Shown here: in pieces, positions 26,658-38,420 of the stretch
How the letters are laid out: each line of letters opens with the position of its first letter
How positions within the stretch are numbered: the first letter of the stretch is position 1
NCBI GenBank assembly: GCA_008711295.1
Contig: VUYV01000074.1
Coordinates: 3,700,797-3,764,796, forward strand
Source of the DNA: Anarhynchus alexandrinus
Taxonomy: Eukaryota; Chordata; Aves; Charadriiformes; Charadriidae
Reading direction: 5' to 3'
Length of the DNA: 64,000 nt
Position numbers and translations under genes: made by a program
The notes under the pieces: generated by a model
What the model saw: only the letters and a program-made list of their open reading frames with translations
Database searches by the model: none
Told to the model about the DNA's origin: nothing

Positions 26658-29274
26658 ATACCAATTCTCTCTTCAAGGAGAAGATAAAGATTACGTTAAA
26701 TAATTACTTTCTTGCTAACGAGAATTGCCCTTGTGTACCTGAAGCAAACACTGCAGTCAGGATTCTCCTTCTGCAACTTACTTCACGGTGAACTCTCTAG
26801 TGAAAATCACATCCTGTATCCGATATCCTGGATCCTGCTCTACAGCAAGGGGATCACATTTACAGCTGGCTGGAATTGCCCTGCATTGTGCTTCCAACCA
26901 GACAATGCTGCTTTCTTGAAATCAGATATTCTCCAGGAAACTTATAACTGCAGGGACCTTTCATCAAAAGCAGTCAGGTCTTGGCACTGCTTGTACAGCA
27001 GATCCTCTGCAGGGCAGATGTCCTGAGAGCCAATGGCTTTGGTTATAACGTGAAATAATCAAATGCAATTCCAGTGTTAATGATAAAATCTTCAGCTGCT
27101 TCCACTCCCCTGTGCATGTTTGGGTACTCACCTGGATGGACAGGCTCCTTGCAGTCAGTTCAGTGCCATTGGAGCTGTGGGTTTGAAGTGTCCCGGTGCT
27201 TAGTGAAGAGAGAGAGAAGGAGGGCTTACGTGGCTGTGGCACATGCCTCTCCCTCATACTCCTGCTCCATAGTAGAGGTCTGCATGGGCCTCTTTCATGT
27301 GCTTCTGCCAGGCAAACACAGTGCCTTGTGCAGCATTTCAAGTCTCAGCAGCAGCGAAAATCCTGCTCTGATTAAAAGTGACCTTGGGAATTCAGCTCAG
27401 AGCCAGATGCTGCTATTTGTGCCTCTGCAGGGATTCCCTTTTCCCACGGGAAATGCTGGTAGCTGCAGGGCACTGTATTCTGCAGAGTCACAGAAATTTT
27501 GTTTGCTCCTGTTGCGCTCACTGGTGGTATCAGGATGATGATGTTTTATGTTAAACGTTTGTGGAATTTTCCTTTTTATCTTTCCATTTGCTCTCAGTTC
27601 TTTCTAAATGCATTTCTCTGTTAGATATGTCTTAATACTGCAATTATTTATGCTCTGGTTTGTCTGACAATGGGACTACTCTTTGACAATGTATGTCTTT
27701 CCTCAGCTATCTCTTAAATTGCCTGGCTTGTCCTCCCAGATTCACTGGTCACTGTTTCAGAAGCCCCATGGTGCAGCAGACTTACCCAGTTGGATTTTAC
27801 ACGTGCTGATCCCATTCTCCTTTTTACCAAACAAGTTTTGCTTGGCTTTATCAGCTCCGTTTTGCTTCTTATTTTAATTGGGCTCCAAGATTTCTGGGAG
27901 ATTTCTGAAAGTACCATTTGTGGGAACTTGCCTGAGACCAAATGAGAGTCTGAACAAGTAACAGGCACTTCCCAAATCCAATCCCTACTTTATCCCTGTA
28001 AATGAGCTTGAAGAGAGCAAACCAAGCAATTCTCATTGAGTTCACAAGTGGGGACTTCTGGGAATACAGTTCAGAAACTTCCAGCTGTGATGAGGTTAAT
28101 CTAGCAGGAGGTAAAACAGCAAACGAGAAGAAAGAGTTTTTGAGGGAGGAAGAAGGATGTATTTGTCTTTCCATCAGGATGATCCTTAGCTCACGTACAC
28201 AGTACTTCAAAGTCAAGGCTGTGTTTCATCTCAAGTCTCTTAAAGGCCCTATGTGCTTTCCAGCTGCCTTTAGCAGAGATTCAGACAGCCCGCGTCCCCT
28301 TTTCTCTTTCCCATTATTTTATTTCAGTTGTTTTGTGGCCTTTCCTATGTCATCTGAGTGCATGTCATTGCTGAAGAGCTCCTTCGTGAAGAACTTGCCC
28401 TGATAAGCCAGGTACTTAGCAAGGGAAAGCAATGATCATGAAGAAAAATAAGAGTAAGCAAGTTTGCCACCTCCCTGCTGATGTTTCACCTGACTCAGCG
28501 CTGTACACAGGGTTTCTGACAGGAGTAACTCCTTAGCACCAAGGTTATAGAGGCCTTGGAGAAATGTGATGCAGCTATCCATGAAGCCTGTGAAGTCTCT
28601 GGATTGTAAGTGTGAGTGCCTCAAACCAGCTACTTTTCAAGTCTTTCTTTTGGGATGCAAATCTTAACCCCAGGGGCCGTGAATCGCACACAAGTCAGAT
28701 GGCTGAGCAAAGGAAAAAGACTTCAAAGGCTTGTTGTCCTGCTTCAGGGGAATCCGTGCTTCTGCTGCCGCTCCCTTTCCAGATCTCAGCAATTTTAACT
28801 GGCTGCTTGAGCTTCACTTTCTAATCTCAAGTCCCATGTGAACTAGGGCGGAGTGTAACACTTCAGAGTAAATAAAACCAGCTATCTGCCATGGGCAAAT
28901 GAAGGATATTTTATTTTGAAAATTCCCTCACCGCCATCACAGCGCAACTCTGCCATGTGGCGAGCACCTTCCAGACAGGAGGAAAGAGGGGAGCAAAAAA
29001 GACCTGGCTGGTAGGATCTTCCTTCCCTGACAGCACGCCCAGCTTGCATGGAGGTGGCGGTGTTAAATCGCTGCCATGTCCCTACACTTGAGGACTGACG
29101 ATGGGAGGCACTGGAGAGCCCGGTGCCTCCCCTGTGGTGGCAGTGGTCCTGCACGGAACAGCTGCACAGCATCAGCTGGAGGGCAGCTGTGGGAGTGGAG
29201 GGTGACCCCGGCAGATGCCACGTTGCTTTCTTTGGACCGTCCACGCATGCCTGCCCAGAGCCGGGGTTTCTTCT
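26658..29274. other. non-coding stretch, no gene recognised
   Basis: No gene is supported. Open frames up to 154 codons (27074-27538, plus) have no domain and no convincing splice sites. The immediate flank of LTR 1 continues as ordinary sequence. Confidence 0.55.
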
Positions 29275-29459
29275 GTTTTGCCAAGGGATGTGTGATGACA
29301 CCATGATGGATTCACCATCCCTGGAGGTGTTTAAAAAAAGGGTAGATGTGGTACTTGGGGACATGGTTTAGAAGTGGTTTTGTCAGGGTAGGTTAGTTAA
29401 TGGTTGGACTTGATGATCCTAAAGGTCCCTTCCAACCTCAGCAATTCTATGATTTTATG
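29275..29459 (+). mobile_element. CR1 LINE 3' end fragment
   Basis: The stretch contains TTCACCATCCCTGGAGGTGT, then GTAGATGTGGTACTTGGGGA, CATGGTTTAG, GGTTGGACTTGATGATCCTA and CCCTTCCAACC, and ends with ATTCTATGATTTTATGA. This is the 3' untranslated end of a bird CR1 element, with its usual short-repeat tail. It is strongly 5'-truncated, as most CR1 copies are. The left border is approximate (29275-29300), because the match fades around TTTTGCCAAGGGATGTG. No reverse transcriptase part is present. A 160-codon minus-strand open frame crossing it (28882-29364) is chance. Confidence 0.9.
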
Positions 29460-30189
29460 ACCCTCCCGTAGCTTGGTTCTCAGCCATGGCAGCAGGGTTT
29501 TTCTCCATCTGCCTTCCCCACCAGTGCTCATTCCTCCCTTGTCCTGCACAGCCCAGCCTTCCTATGCTCAGCAGAATATTTGCTGTTCGCAAGCCTGCGT
29601 GTTGTGGTGCTGAGGCACCGAATCTCCTGCTCCAAAGAGTCCACGCTTATTGCTCAGGGAAGAGGAGAAAACAGGCAAAATGGGGAAGTGCTGGGAGAGC
29701 TGAGAGGCTGACAATTGCAGAATCTCAGCTTTATTTGAAATGGGGTCCCCAGCAACTTCTGCTCAAGGGAACTGGAACCACCAAAATGCTTACTTTGTCC
29801 TAGCCGGGAGAGGGTGCATCTGAACAGAGCCTTACTGAACTTAACGGGGACAAAGAAAGACAGGGTCTGATTCACACCTTGCTTGTTCTTAAGGGTGACT
29901 GCTGTCCTGAGGAGAAAAAGAGAAAGCCTGGCACAGCTCAACTTTTTTCCCTGGTTTTGTTCCACTGCTTTCTATTCAGTACCCAGGCTGCAGGAAGCTG
30001 ATAATAAAAAAAATAGCTTCTGTTACAGCTACTTGTTTTTTATCAATTGCCTGTGGTATTGAATGTCTCACCCACACTTTTGAGCATCAGGCAGGTTGTG
30101 ATACCTAGCTGCGTATGCGTATTCAGTTGGCACCATTGCAAATGTGTTTAATGCCAGACGTATCCCTAAATATAACACGGGAAATCATG
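29460..30189. other. non-coding stretch, no gene recognised
   Basis: Ordinary sequence just downstream of the CR1 tail. I see no gene, repeat or RNA in it. Confidence 0.55.
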
Positions 30190-30690
30190 TTCGTGTTTGC
30201 AATGAGCAGTTATTTTTTTCCTTGGTAACAAAACAGGATCAGGTTTTAAATAAAAGAAAACTGATTATTTGTGGACAGAGATGATGTTCTTCAGAACTGT
30301 TTGTCCACTGGGTGTTTGTTATCATAATTAAATTTATTGTTCCAGTTAAACAAAAGCAGGCTTTTCCCCCAAATTAATTAGTCTTCATAATTAGAAATTG
30401 TTTTTCAAGAATACATTCAATTTATATGCTAGAAATTACCTAGATTATGTTTTGCTGACAGCTATCAGAGTTGGCCATGCATACCTAATGTTCAGAGATA
30501 TATTAATTACCTTGCTTAACTAGCACGCTCAAATACATTAATAACTCCCTGCCTTGGAGAACTGCTGCTTGCTGAAAGCTTTTTATTGAGATGCAATTTC
30601 TCATGATGCGAAATTCCTGCTCAGATGACGTTCATGTGTGGGCAGAGTTACTGAAAACAATCTGAAGGAAAACTAATAAAGTTGGAAGCC
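30190..30690. promoter_or_regulatory. AT-rich homeodomain-site block, possible conserved enhancer
   Basis: This block is AT-rich but not simple repeat. It carries several TAATTA/ATTAAT-type words (around 30326, 30373-30395, 30502 and 30537), typical binding cores of homeodomain and POU proteins. Its texture is that of deeply conserved non-coding elements near developmental genes. Conservation cannot be measured from one sequence, so this is inference. Confidence 0.25.
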
Positions 30691-31778
30691 CTTTCAACTA
30701 AACCTGGTATAGATGGACAACTGGAGACTAGAGGCAAGCAATGGCTTTCTAAGATTAAGTTGAAGTACGCTAAAAACAAATGCTCCTTCTTAAAAATGCA
30801 CAGGAAAATGCCATGTCCAGTCATTTTTCCAATTTTCCCCTATTCCTGGCAGATCTTGCCCTCCCACTTGTCTTTTCTCCTTTCGATCAAGATAAAGTAA
30901 CTGTGGCTTTTCTTTTTCTCCTGTTTTCTACCTTTCTTTGGGATGGCTGGAGCCTGATTCCAGCTCCAGCACGGACCCGTATCCCAAGCAGAAAGTCTTG
31001 TCCTGGGGAGGCTGTGCCAGCCCAGGCTCCAGCACGTGCAGACAGACCTTCTCCAGCGACCCTTCGCTCTGCAGGTCAGAGCAGGCAACCTGGGGAAAAA
31101 TTGCTGCCTAAAACTCAGCACGACTCTTCCCTGTGCTGCCTCTTTGCTTTTGGCAGCTACACCATAACATAAATGATCTACACCACTGCATGGAAAGGCA
31201 GCCACAGGACAGTAGGATTACACCAAAAAATAGGCAAAAAATGTCACATGAAACAGACAAAAAAAAAAAAAACAGGGGCCAGACTGCTGTCTTGACCCCT
31301 TGCACTGAAAATCAGTGTCTGAGCCTCGAGTCTTATTGGGCTCTCACGTGTCCCCATATGGTGCTTCAACCTCATTTTTCTAGATAGCTTTTCTAGATTG
31401 GAAAGATATGCTGGGTCTTAGGCAGGAAAACATTATTCAGATCTTCAAGTACTCCTGCAAAGTTATTCTACTATTTCTAAAACAAGAAAGGACCTACTTT
31501 CAAACCGTGAGAGACGCTGTGCACCTAATTTCCTGTTCCAAGGTTTTTTTCTCTTGCTGCTATCTTTTTTTTTTTTTTTCTGGATTTCTTCTTCATAGTG
31601 ATAACTGCTTTTATAGCTGGGCTTATGTCTCATCAGAAAATTTGTCTTTATGCAAGGTATTTGGCAACATCTGCCCTTCTTTAGATTTAGTTCTAGTTTG
31701 GGAAGAAAGCAGCAGATTTGGTGAGCTAAAAAACTCCAGTTAAGCTTGTTCATCCCTATTCAGTTAAGAACTTTGGCT

Positions 31779-31835
31779 GCAATTTTCAACAAAGAGAGGT
31801 TAAATTCCCCAAATCCCACTGAAAGTCATTCGGCC
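31779..31835. mobile_element. possible old amniote interspersed repeat
   Basis: CAATTTTCAAC...TTCCCCAAATCCCACTGAAA, then GTCATT, resembles a common old amniote repeat that reads like AAATCCCATTGAAAGTCAATGGGA. I cannot give a family name with certainty. The copy is short and diverged. Confidence 0.3.
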
Positions 31836-33329
31836 CTGTGAATAGTCTAGCCTTAAATACCTGATTTGCTGGATCAAAATACACTTAAGCATGGGCTTGT
31901 ACACCTGGAGAGCTGGTACAGCATTTACATCTGGCTGTAAAAGAAAGACACCACTAAAGATTCATTGACAGTGTACTGGCACATATTGTGTTTTTTAAAA
32001 ACAATCCTTCTGCCTTAAAAAAATAATATAGTACATTGTAGTTGATTCAATAACCATGGAATTCAGCTGTATATAACTCTGATTCAAGGCACTATGAATA
32101 TACATGTGGTATATACCGAAGCCAGGGTAGACACAGCTGAGAATTGAATTCCCCGATGAAGCAACTTGTTCTTAAAGTCCTTATTTCTAACCATTTATTT
32201 TAATTGATCCCAGCCTGTGCTAAGTTATTTTAATGGTCTCATTATTCTGAACTTCTAATAACCAACTTTTAAAAGGAACATATTTCACAAAGACAACTTC
32301 AATAAATAAGATCAAAGCTATTCTGGGCTGACTGGTTTGGGTTTTGTCCTCTGCAAACAGAGACATATGCCTGATGCATCTTTCAAGAGTGGGGATTAAG
32401 GGAAGTCAGTATGAGCGTTAAAGGTAGGGAAGGTTGGGCCATTCAGCAATTTGCTTAGTAGATGTCAAAAATACTGCACTGCTCATCTTCGTATGGGTGG
32501 CAGAGATTTATCAAAAGCACAAATGAAGTTTTAGGTGTTTAATTCATATTTTGAAGACCTCTCAGGCTGGATTACAGTGTCCCCTTTGCCTGCTTTGAAA
32601 GTCTCACCTTTATTAGGAATACAGCTATTTGAAAATGCAAAACAGCAGAGGAAAATGCCAGGCAGTGATAATGTCGGCTCCCAGAGCTATTTCGGTAGCA
32701 CCTGTGAGTAGCGAGGAATACCACAGAGGCTGGAGGAAACGGCCTCTGCAGTCAGGAGCACGCGGTAGTGACAGCTGGAAGGACAAGGAGAAGGAGAAAT
32801 TACCTCGTTATTTTTCTAAGTAATACAAACAGCACTTGTATTGGTGTGTGGGAGCTCCCAGGAGCACAACACAGCTTTGCAATCAGGCGTTGTAGAGGAA
32901 CACTTACAAACAGCCTTGCAGCGCTGCCAGTGTTTTGATAGCCTACAAGGGAGAACTCATTTTTCGTTTTTCTGCATAGGAGTCACTGGGCAGTCCAGGG
33001 AGGTTGTGCTTTGCCAGGATATTTGTTTGTAACCTACTTGCAAACGTGATACTGATGGGGGCGTTTCTGGAGGAAGGGAAATGGGATTTGGGATATGACA
33101 CCAGGTGAAACCTCAACAATTCAGAATTCCTCCTTTATTCCTAATATAGAGATATGGTATCATATCTCTAAAAACAGAGAACATATTGACATATTCCTTT
33201 GGGAGAGAACAGAATTTAATTTTGTTTGTGACCAATCTTTTCATTGTAGCCTGGTTTATGTCTCAGGAGCACTTTTCTTGTTACTCTTACAGTGTTCAGC
33301 TGGACCTGTGGGTACTCAGCCAGTGCTGG

Positions 33330-33495
33330 AAATTGAGTTCATGAGGTCTTCAAATTTACCCTTCTATAAGATGAGAGTAATGTTAGTTATGTGGACGACT
33401 CACCGTGGAAACTGGAGGAGATCTGCTGGTTAATTTTTGTAAATAGCTCCAAGGCTATAAAGCACCCTGTAAGTGATAAATACCAGTATTTTTAA
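33330..33495 (+). mobile_element. MIR-like SINE remnant, 3' half
   Basis: TTACCCTTCTATAAGATGAG and AGTAATGTTAG are followed by AGCTCCAAGGCTATAAAGCA, CCCTGTAAGTGATAAATACC and AGTATTTTT. This follows the 3' part of MIR-type SINEs (TTTCCTCATCTGTAAAATGA...TGTAAAGC.CTTTG..). It is highly diverged. Another amniote SINE with a similar tail is possible. Confidence 0.4.
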
Positions 33496-34850
33496 CATGG
33501 CATTTTCGATGGCCCAGGCAGTTTCTCCACTGAAAGGTCCAGCAATGTCAGCCATCAATTTAACAACATGAATCTATCAGGACAGTAATACATTAGCTTC
33601 TAGCAATGCTATGTCCTCCCGTTGTAGTTACCTTGACAAATCACTCAGTTCGGAGGCACTGCATCAAACATCATTTCTCTGACGGGTAAACCAGGATGCT
33701 TCATAAATACCGTGCTTGGAGGTGGAAAGCTCAGCTCAGGGAAAGGCAAGGCCCTCCTGGGTGCTATGGAGAGGAGCTGCTCTCCAAAGTGACCGAGTGG
33801 TGGTCCGAAACGCTGCTCCTTCTGTCTTCAGAAGGATGTATGCCAGAGGATACGCTAAATAAAGTCTAAGTCAAGAGTGGGTTGTGCAACCCCAGGAGCT
33901 GAAGGAGCGGAGGAGGACCCCAAAGTTGCTTGTCTACTTCAGCAGGTTGGAAGGGAAGACTGCAATTTTTGGTTTAGGGAAACTTGGACTTTCAGAGTTT
34001 GAGGGGGGAGGCTTTGCAGGCCTGGGGCTGGGAGGTGGCTGTTCTGTGCTTCCTCATGGAAGGCGCAATCTGTTTGCTAAACCTGTGCTTTGTTTCCCCC
34101 CTCTGGTGGAGCATTCATTGCTACGGGATGCACGGCTGTGCTGAACGATGGGCCACTCTCTAACTGTTCGTGGCATAAACAGAGGAAGGTCAGGTAGGAA
34201 GTATTCCTGTGAGACTTAAAATGGAGAAAGGCTCAAATCCTGTATCCTGGTACTTCTGAGCTTTTCAAGGGTTACGGCCAGGAGCCAAGCTGCACGTACG
34301 GCCATGCTGAAAACCTGAACTGAGAACTCCTCCATTTGTGGAGAAAGTTTGGGTGGGAATTAGCGTTGTGGCACAGCTGATCTCAGCCGTCTTGGTTAAC
34401 CCAACCCTTGCAGTCTGTTGCAGCTAAAATGATTCAGTCAGCGTGGGACCCAAATGTTGGAGGCAGCTTGACCAACATCAGCAAATGGACTGAGGTTTGC
34501 TGTGTCACAGCCTCAGTTTTGATGTGGCAATGGCAAGTTAACAAGTAGTTTTAGGCAATGGCTCAGCAGGTCACTGGGGCCGACATGCTCAGCCCAAAAA
34601 TCTAAGAGAACCTGGTTTTTCTGTACAAACCCCAATACAGTTCAAACAAGATTTTTTTCTGGAACAAAGGTGTAAACGTATAGCCGCTGTGAACTCCTGT
34701 GCTCCTTCTTTCCTTCTCTAGTCAAAGGATTTTTTGGATAGGGTGAAATAGAGCTGTGTGTAGGTATGTGCATTTCTGTAGATTTATAGGTACCTGCTTT
34801 TAAAAAAAGAAAATTTTGGGCCAGGTTATGTCCATGAAACACTAGATCAT

Positions 34851-34930
34851 GTCAGTCAACTTCTTAGAAATTGTTAGTCAACTTCTTAGAAGTTAGTTAA
34901 CTTCTTAGTTAGTCAACTTCTTAGAAATTG
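34851..34930. repeat. small tandem repeat, four degenerate units
   Basis: Four units built on TTAGTCAACTTCTTAGAA follow one another with unequal lengths of about 16-23 bases. It is a small minisatellite made by local duplication, and copy number may vary. Confidence 0.75.
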
Positions 34931-34947
34931 GCTTCAAAGCCAATTTC
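34924..34947. repeat. perfect 11-bp inverted repeat with 2-base loop
   Basis: GAAATTGGCTT (34924-34934) and AAGCCAATTTC (34937-34947) are exact reverse complements around CA. The left arm overlaps the last unit of the tandem repeat. The structure probably arose by template switching during the same duplication events. Confidence 0.75.
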
Positions 34948-36149
34948 ACCTTCAGTGCTGGACAAAGTAATCAGGGTTGGTTTGATTTGCAAGTTGTTGT
35001 CCTCTTGTGTGCAACGTAATATTTCAGTGTTCTCTTTTCAAGTAATTTTTCTCTTTTCTAAGTGTTATCTCTCATGTCTTCACATCAGAGCTTGATACCC
35101 ATGTCCTAAGAGACTGCAAAATCTGAGTATGTGTGAAGATTTAAGTCCTTGCTGCTTGTGAGGTGGCCAGCATGATGGCAGCAAAAGTTTCTCCCTCTGA
35201 CTAGAGAAGCTTTACCTTTTCTGCATGCAAAGGACTTAAAAAAAAATAAGTCTCTAAGTTGTGAATGTAAACTGCTGCACAGTTTAATTTCCTTCCCACA
35301 ACCCACATTAGTATGGACATTTACAGCATAGATACTGCAACAGTTTTTCCTGGCAAAGATGTATCCAGGTTGAAAAGGAAAAAAGCTATGCAGAAAATGC
35401 TAGAATAAAACCCACATATGGGATTTGTTCCTGGTTTGACAATAAGTTTCCTGGGTTGTGAATGACAATGCGTGTAAGACAACGGAGAAACAAGCTGTTA
35501 CTCCAGGGAGGGGTTGTGACTGTCTTGTGCTTTTATAATTTTCTTTGTGAACACCACTGGATTTGACAAGAGCGCAGGAGCAACACCCGGCACAGCTGGC
35601 AGCACTGAGTACCTCTGCCTGCTCTTCGCTGGCACACAGGAGTTCAGTCTGTCAGCCCAGAGCTGACCAGAGCCGTGGGGCTCTGTTATCGCAGTGCCAA
35701 GTCTGAGTCAGTGTATGCTCACTGCTCCTCTGGTGCAGGCAGAGCCAATTCAGGTCAATTAGCAAGATGCATGGGCTTACGGGGCGGGGGGGAAAGGCTG
35801 CTGCACACCCACCCAGTGTGGGATTTGTGATCCCAATGCAGAGTAGGAGCGAGGCTGTTTCATTTCCCCTCCAGCCCCATTAGCGTCACAGCTGTGTCTG
35901 TCACCTTTCTGGAAATACAGAACAAAATGCAGGGACTGAAAACCCCCAGAGACTTGGAGTCCATGCTCAGGTTGCTAACAGGGCAAAACTTGTGCTGCTT
36001 CTCTTGAGTCACTGCTGTTACCTGGGTTGGCCAGACTGAGCTGCTGCAGATGCTCTAACGCATCCTACCATCCCACCTTCAGTGCTGGACCAAAATACAG
36101 GTTGTCTTCTGGGAGTGGGAGGAGAAGAGAGGGCAGCAGGCTGGGCAGT
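34948..36149. other. non-coding stretch, no gene recognised
   Basis: Ordinary non-coding sequence. A short G-run is present near 35780-35791. No gene or repeat is recognised. Confidence 0.55.
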
Positions 36150-36244
36150 TTATATTCAGGAGCTTGTTTGTAGCTACGTGTTGCCCTGATGACAGAATGA
36201 AGATTTGAATCCAAGTCCTTCGATCTGGTCCCACAGTAAGCTGT
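36150..36244 (-). mobile_element. MIR-type SINE fragment, cut by solo LTR 2
   Basis: TGACAGAATGAAGATTTGAA, then TCCAAGTCCTTCGATCTGG, matches the MIR core read in reverse (GGCAGAG..GGATTTGAACCCAGGTCT). The match stops exactly where LTR 2 begins, so the retroviral copy probably landed inside it. I do not see a clear continuation on the other side. Confidence 0.4.
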
Positions 36245-36774
36245 TGCCTTGGTTTAACCCAGCAGGCAGCCAAACACCACGCAACTGCTCACTCACTTCC
36301 CCACACACACCCTCCAGTGGCATGGGGGAGAGAATCAGGGAAAAAAAAGATAAAATTCATGGGTTGAAATAAAATCAGTTTAATAGGACAGCACGAAGGA
36401 AGAGAAAAAAATAACAATAATAATGATAACAAGAATATACAAAACAAGTGGTGCACAGTGCTCACCACCCGCTGTCTGATGCCCAGCCTGTTCCCAAGCA
36501 GTGGTCACCGATTCCTGTCCCCCCTGGCCAAACCCCCATTTATATAATAAGCATGACACCTATGGCATGGAATATTCCTTGGGCCAGCTTGGCTCAGTTG
36601 TCCCTTCTGTGCTCCCTCTAAGCTTCTATGGGAAGCTGAAAAAGTCCTTGACTGCTTAGCAATAACTAAAAACATTAGTGTGCTATCAAAATTATTCTCA
36701 TCCTAAATCCAAAACATAGCACTGTACCAGCTGCTAGTAAGAAAGTTAACTCTATCCCAGCTGAAACCAGGACA
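36245..36774 (-). mobile_element. solo LTR 2 of an endogenous retrovirus
   Basis: Read on the minus strand it begins TGTCCTGGTTTCAGCTGGGA and ends with the complement of TGCCTTGGTTTAACCCAGCA. Flanks are GCTGT (36240-36244) and GCAGT (36775-36779), a 5-bp target duplication with one mismatch. It carries a TATA box (36539-36548), an ATTAAA signal (plus-strand TTTAAT at 36379-36384) and the U3 word GGAATATTCC shared with LTR 1. There is no internal region, so it is solo. It is the same family as the other two LTRs and has decayed moderately. Confidence 0.85.
36539..36548 (-). promoter_or_regulatory. TATA box of solo LTR 2
   Basis: Plus strand TTTATATAAT reads ATTATATAAA on the minus strand, just downstream of the conserved U3 words TGGCATGGAATATTCC and GCATGACACC. 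Confidence 0.55.
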
Positions 36775-36977
36775 GCAGTTGACAGCCTGTGGCACTGCAA
36801 ACCCTCCTGAGCTACTTGATAGCATAACAATAAACATATTTGTTTTATTGGTAAGGCAGGCTCTGCCAGGACACTAGCAACACTCCACCAAACAGCTTTC
36901 AAAGCAATAGAAAACAGCACAGGTGATAAAAGTGCAGTGCAGCATTACACTGATTTAGTAGCTCCCAGAGAGGAACC

Positions 36978-37080
36978 GTGGCCCTGATCCTGCAAAACTT
37001 AAAAACTAGTTTAACTTGAGCCTCCCAGATAGTCTCCCCGGCTTCGGCAGGACTGTTCCCTTGTACAAAGCTGCGGACGG
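36978..37080. mobile_element. old amniote interspersed repeat (family not named)
   Basis: GGCCCTGATCCTGCAAAACT, then TAAAAACTAGTTTAACTTGA, GTCTCC..GGCTTCGGCAGG and ACTGTTC..TTGTACAAAGCTG, follows a frequent reptile and bird repeat reading like GATCCTGCAAACACTTA...GTAGTCCCATTGA.TTCAATGGGACT. The copy is old and diverged. I recognise the pattern but am not sure of the family name. Confidence 0.45.
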
Positions 37081-37429
37081 AGCATTAACACTTGTGGAGG
37101 TGAGCCGTTAAGGCTAAAATCCAGCGAAGCTGTATCCAGCTGAATCTGTACAACATTCTGGTTAATGAGACTATGCAATTTTGTGCATGGTATTCTTTCA
37201 CCTTTGTTTAATTACCAAAAGTAGTTCTTACAGGGAGAAAACCTCTGGAGAACAAGAACAAAGTTTATTTTGCAGTCACTGCCAATTAAATATTTTGGTC
37301 AAAATTAGATGCATGCTACATTCAAGTTGTGCACAGAAGCATTTTTTGGGGAAAAACCAATTACGGATTTTTTCCGTTTTTCTTCAATCTCTCAGAGTAA
37401 CAGGGAGATTAACATTCTGAGTGATAAAA
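37081..37429. other. short non-coding stretch, nothing recognised
   Basis: I see no gene or repeat between the old repeat and the TAATTA-rich block. Confidence 0.5.
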
Positions 37430-38420
37430 ACCCCGAGCTAAAATTATAATAATTAACTCCGACATTGCATGTAATATCAAGAGAAAACTTTCTTATTATG
37501 TATGTTGTCTTTAATTATAATTTAAAGGTTTGAAAAGGAGAAATTAATTATAGTTTTTACCCTGAGATTGGCAAAACTCAAAACATAAAGCTGATAGAGG
37601 ATGCTCTGGAGAACATCTTACCCACCATTCAATTTAAACATCATTTTAAGAGCCCAGCCTCCTGATGAGTTGCTTAGATTTCCAAATCATGATATTCCCT
37701 TGTCATTAAAAGCACAGCATGAGACCAATTTCCAGACCTCGTGCAAATGATAATATCCTTCACTAACCTGAAATGGAAATGCTCAGGTCATCATACCTGG
37801 CGTTTTGGAATAACTCTCTTCTGAGAGCCTACAAACATTAATTTATCTTTCCAGGATGTAGGCGTTATTGCGGCACAGGTCTGAAAAAAACCACTTTTGG
37901 ACATGGTCTTAAGCTAATTTATCATCAGTGCTTGTATGAGCAGCCCATAATCTTTGCAGAAGCCCTTAATGCCATGCTGTAGACCCGCTGAAGCACTACA
38001 GCAGAACAGAAGAGAGCAAAAATGACAATACGCATCCTAATCAGTGACTTGTAGATCTACCACTGTGTTTATAGTGTATCTGCCACTGCTCCTTTAGTAA
38101 ACAGGAGCAGCTTTTAATAATTATTCCTTATCAATAAGATTAGATACATTTTGCAAGTCATAATATCCATCACATGCCTAATTAAATGAATTAGGGTTTT
38201 TTTTTGTTGTTGTTGCCAATTACAAGTGATCTTCAGAACATTCCTGAAGTCGCTAATTATAACTTATCTCTGTCTATTTGTATAATGGCTAAGCGTTATG
38301 GCACTGAAGAGCAAACTAATATAATCAAATAAAGATGGTATAATCACATATCCTTTACCACTGTGGAATTAATAAGGGTTGTACAAGTCTAGGTTTACAA
38401 TTAAACGAATCCTGGAGAAG
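37430..38420. promoter_or_regulatory. large TAATTA-rich block, possible conserved enhancer
   Basis: Nearly 1 kb is AT-rich but complex, with no open frame or repeat. Homeodomain-type cores occur at about 37448, 37512, 37543-37550, 38178-38193 and 38254. A 19-base near-palindrome (CCTAATT, 5 bases, AATTAGG) lies at 38177-38195. CpG-containing words are kept inside AT-rich DNA (for example GTAGGCGTTATTGCGGCACA near 37860). This texture is typical of vertebrate developmental enhancers. Function and conservation are inferred, not shown. Confidence 0.3.

Larger units (their letters stand above)
30691..34850. other. non-coding stretch with old repeats
   Basis: No gene is recognised. It contains two old interspersed-repeat remnants (31779-31835 and 33330-33495, listed separately), an A-run at about 31259-31272 and a T-run at about 31566-31580. 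Open frames reach 130 codons with no domain. Confidence 0.55.

Noticed and set aside
28882..29364. 160-codon minus-strand frame
   Set aside because: It runs backwards into the CR1 3' end, has no domain and is within the chance range.
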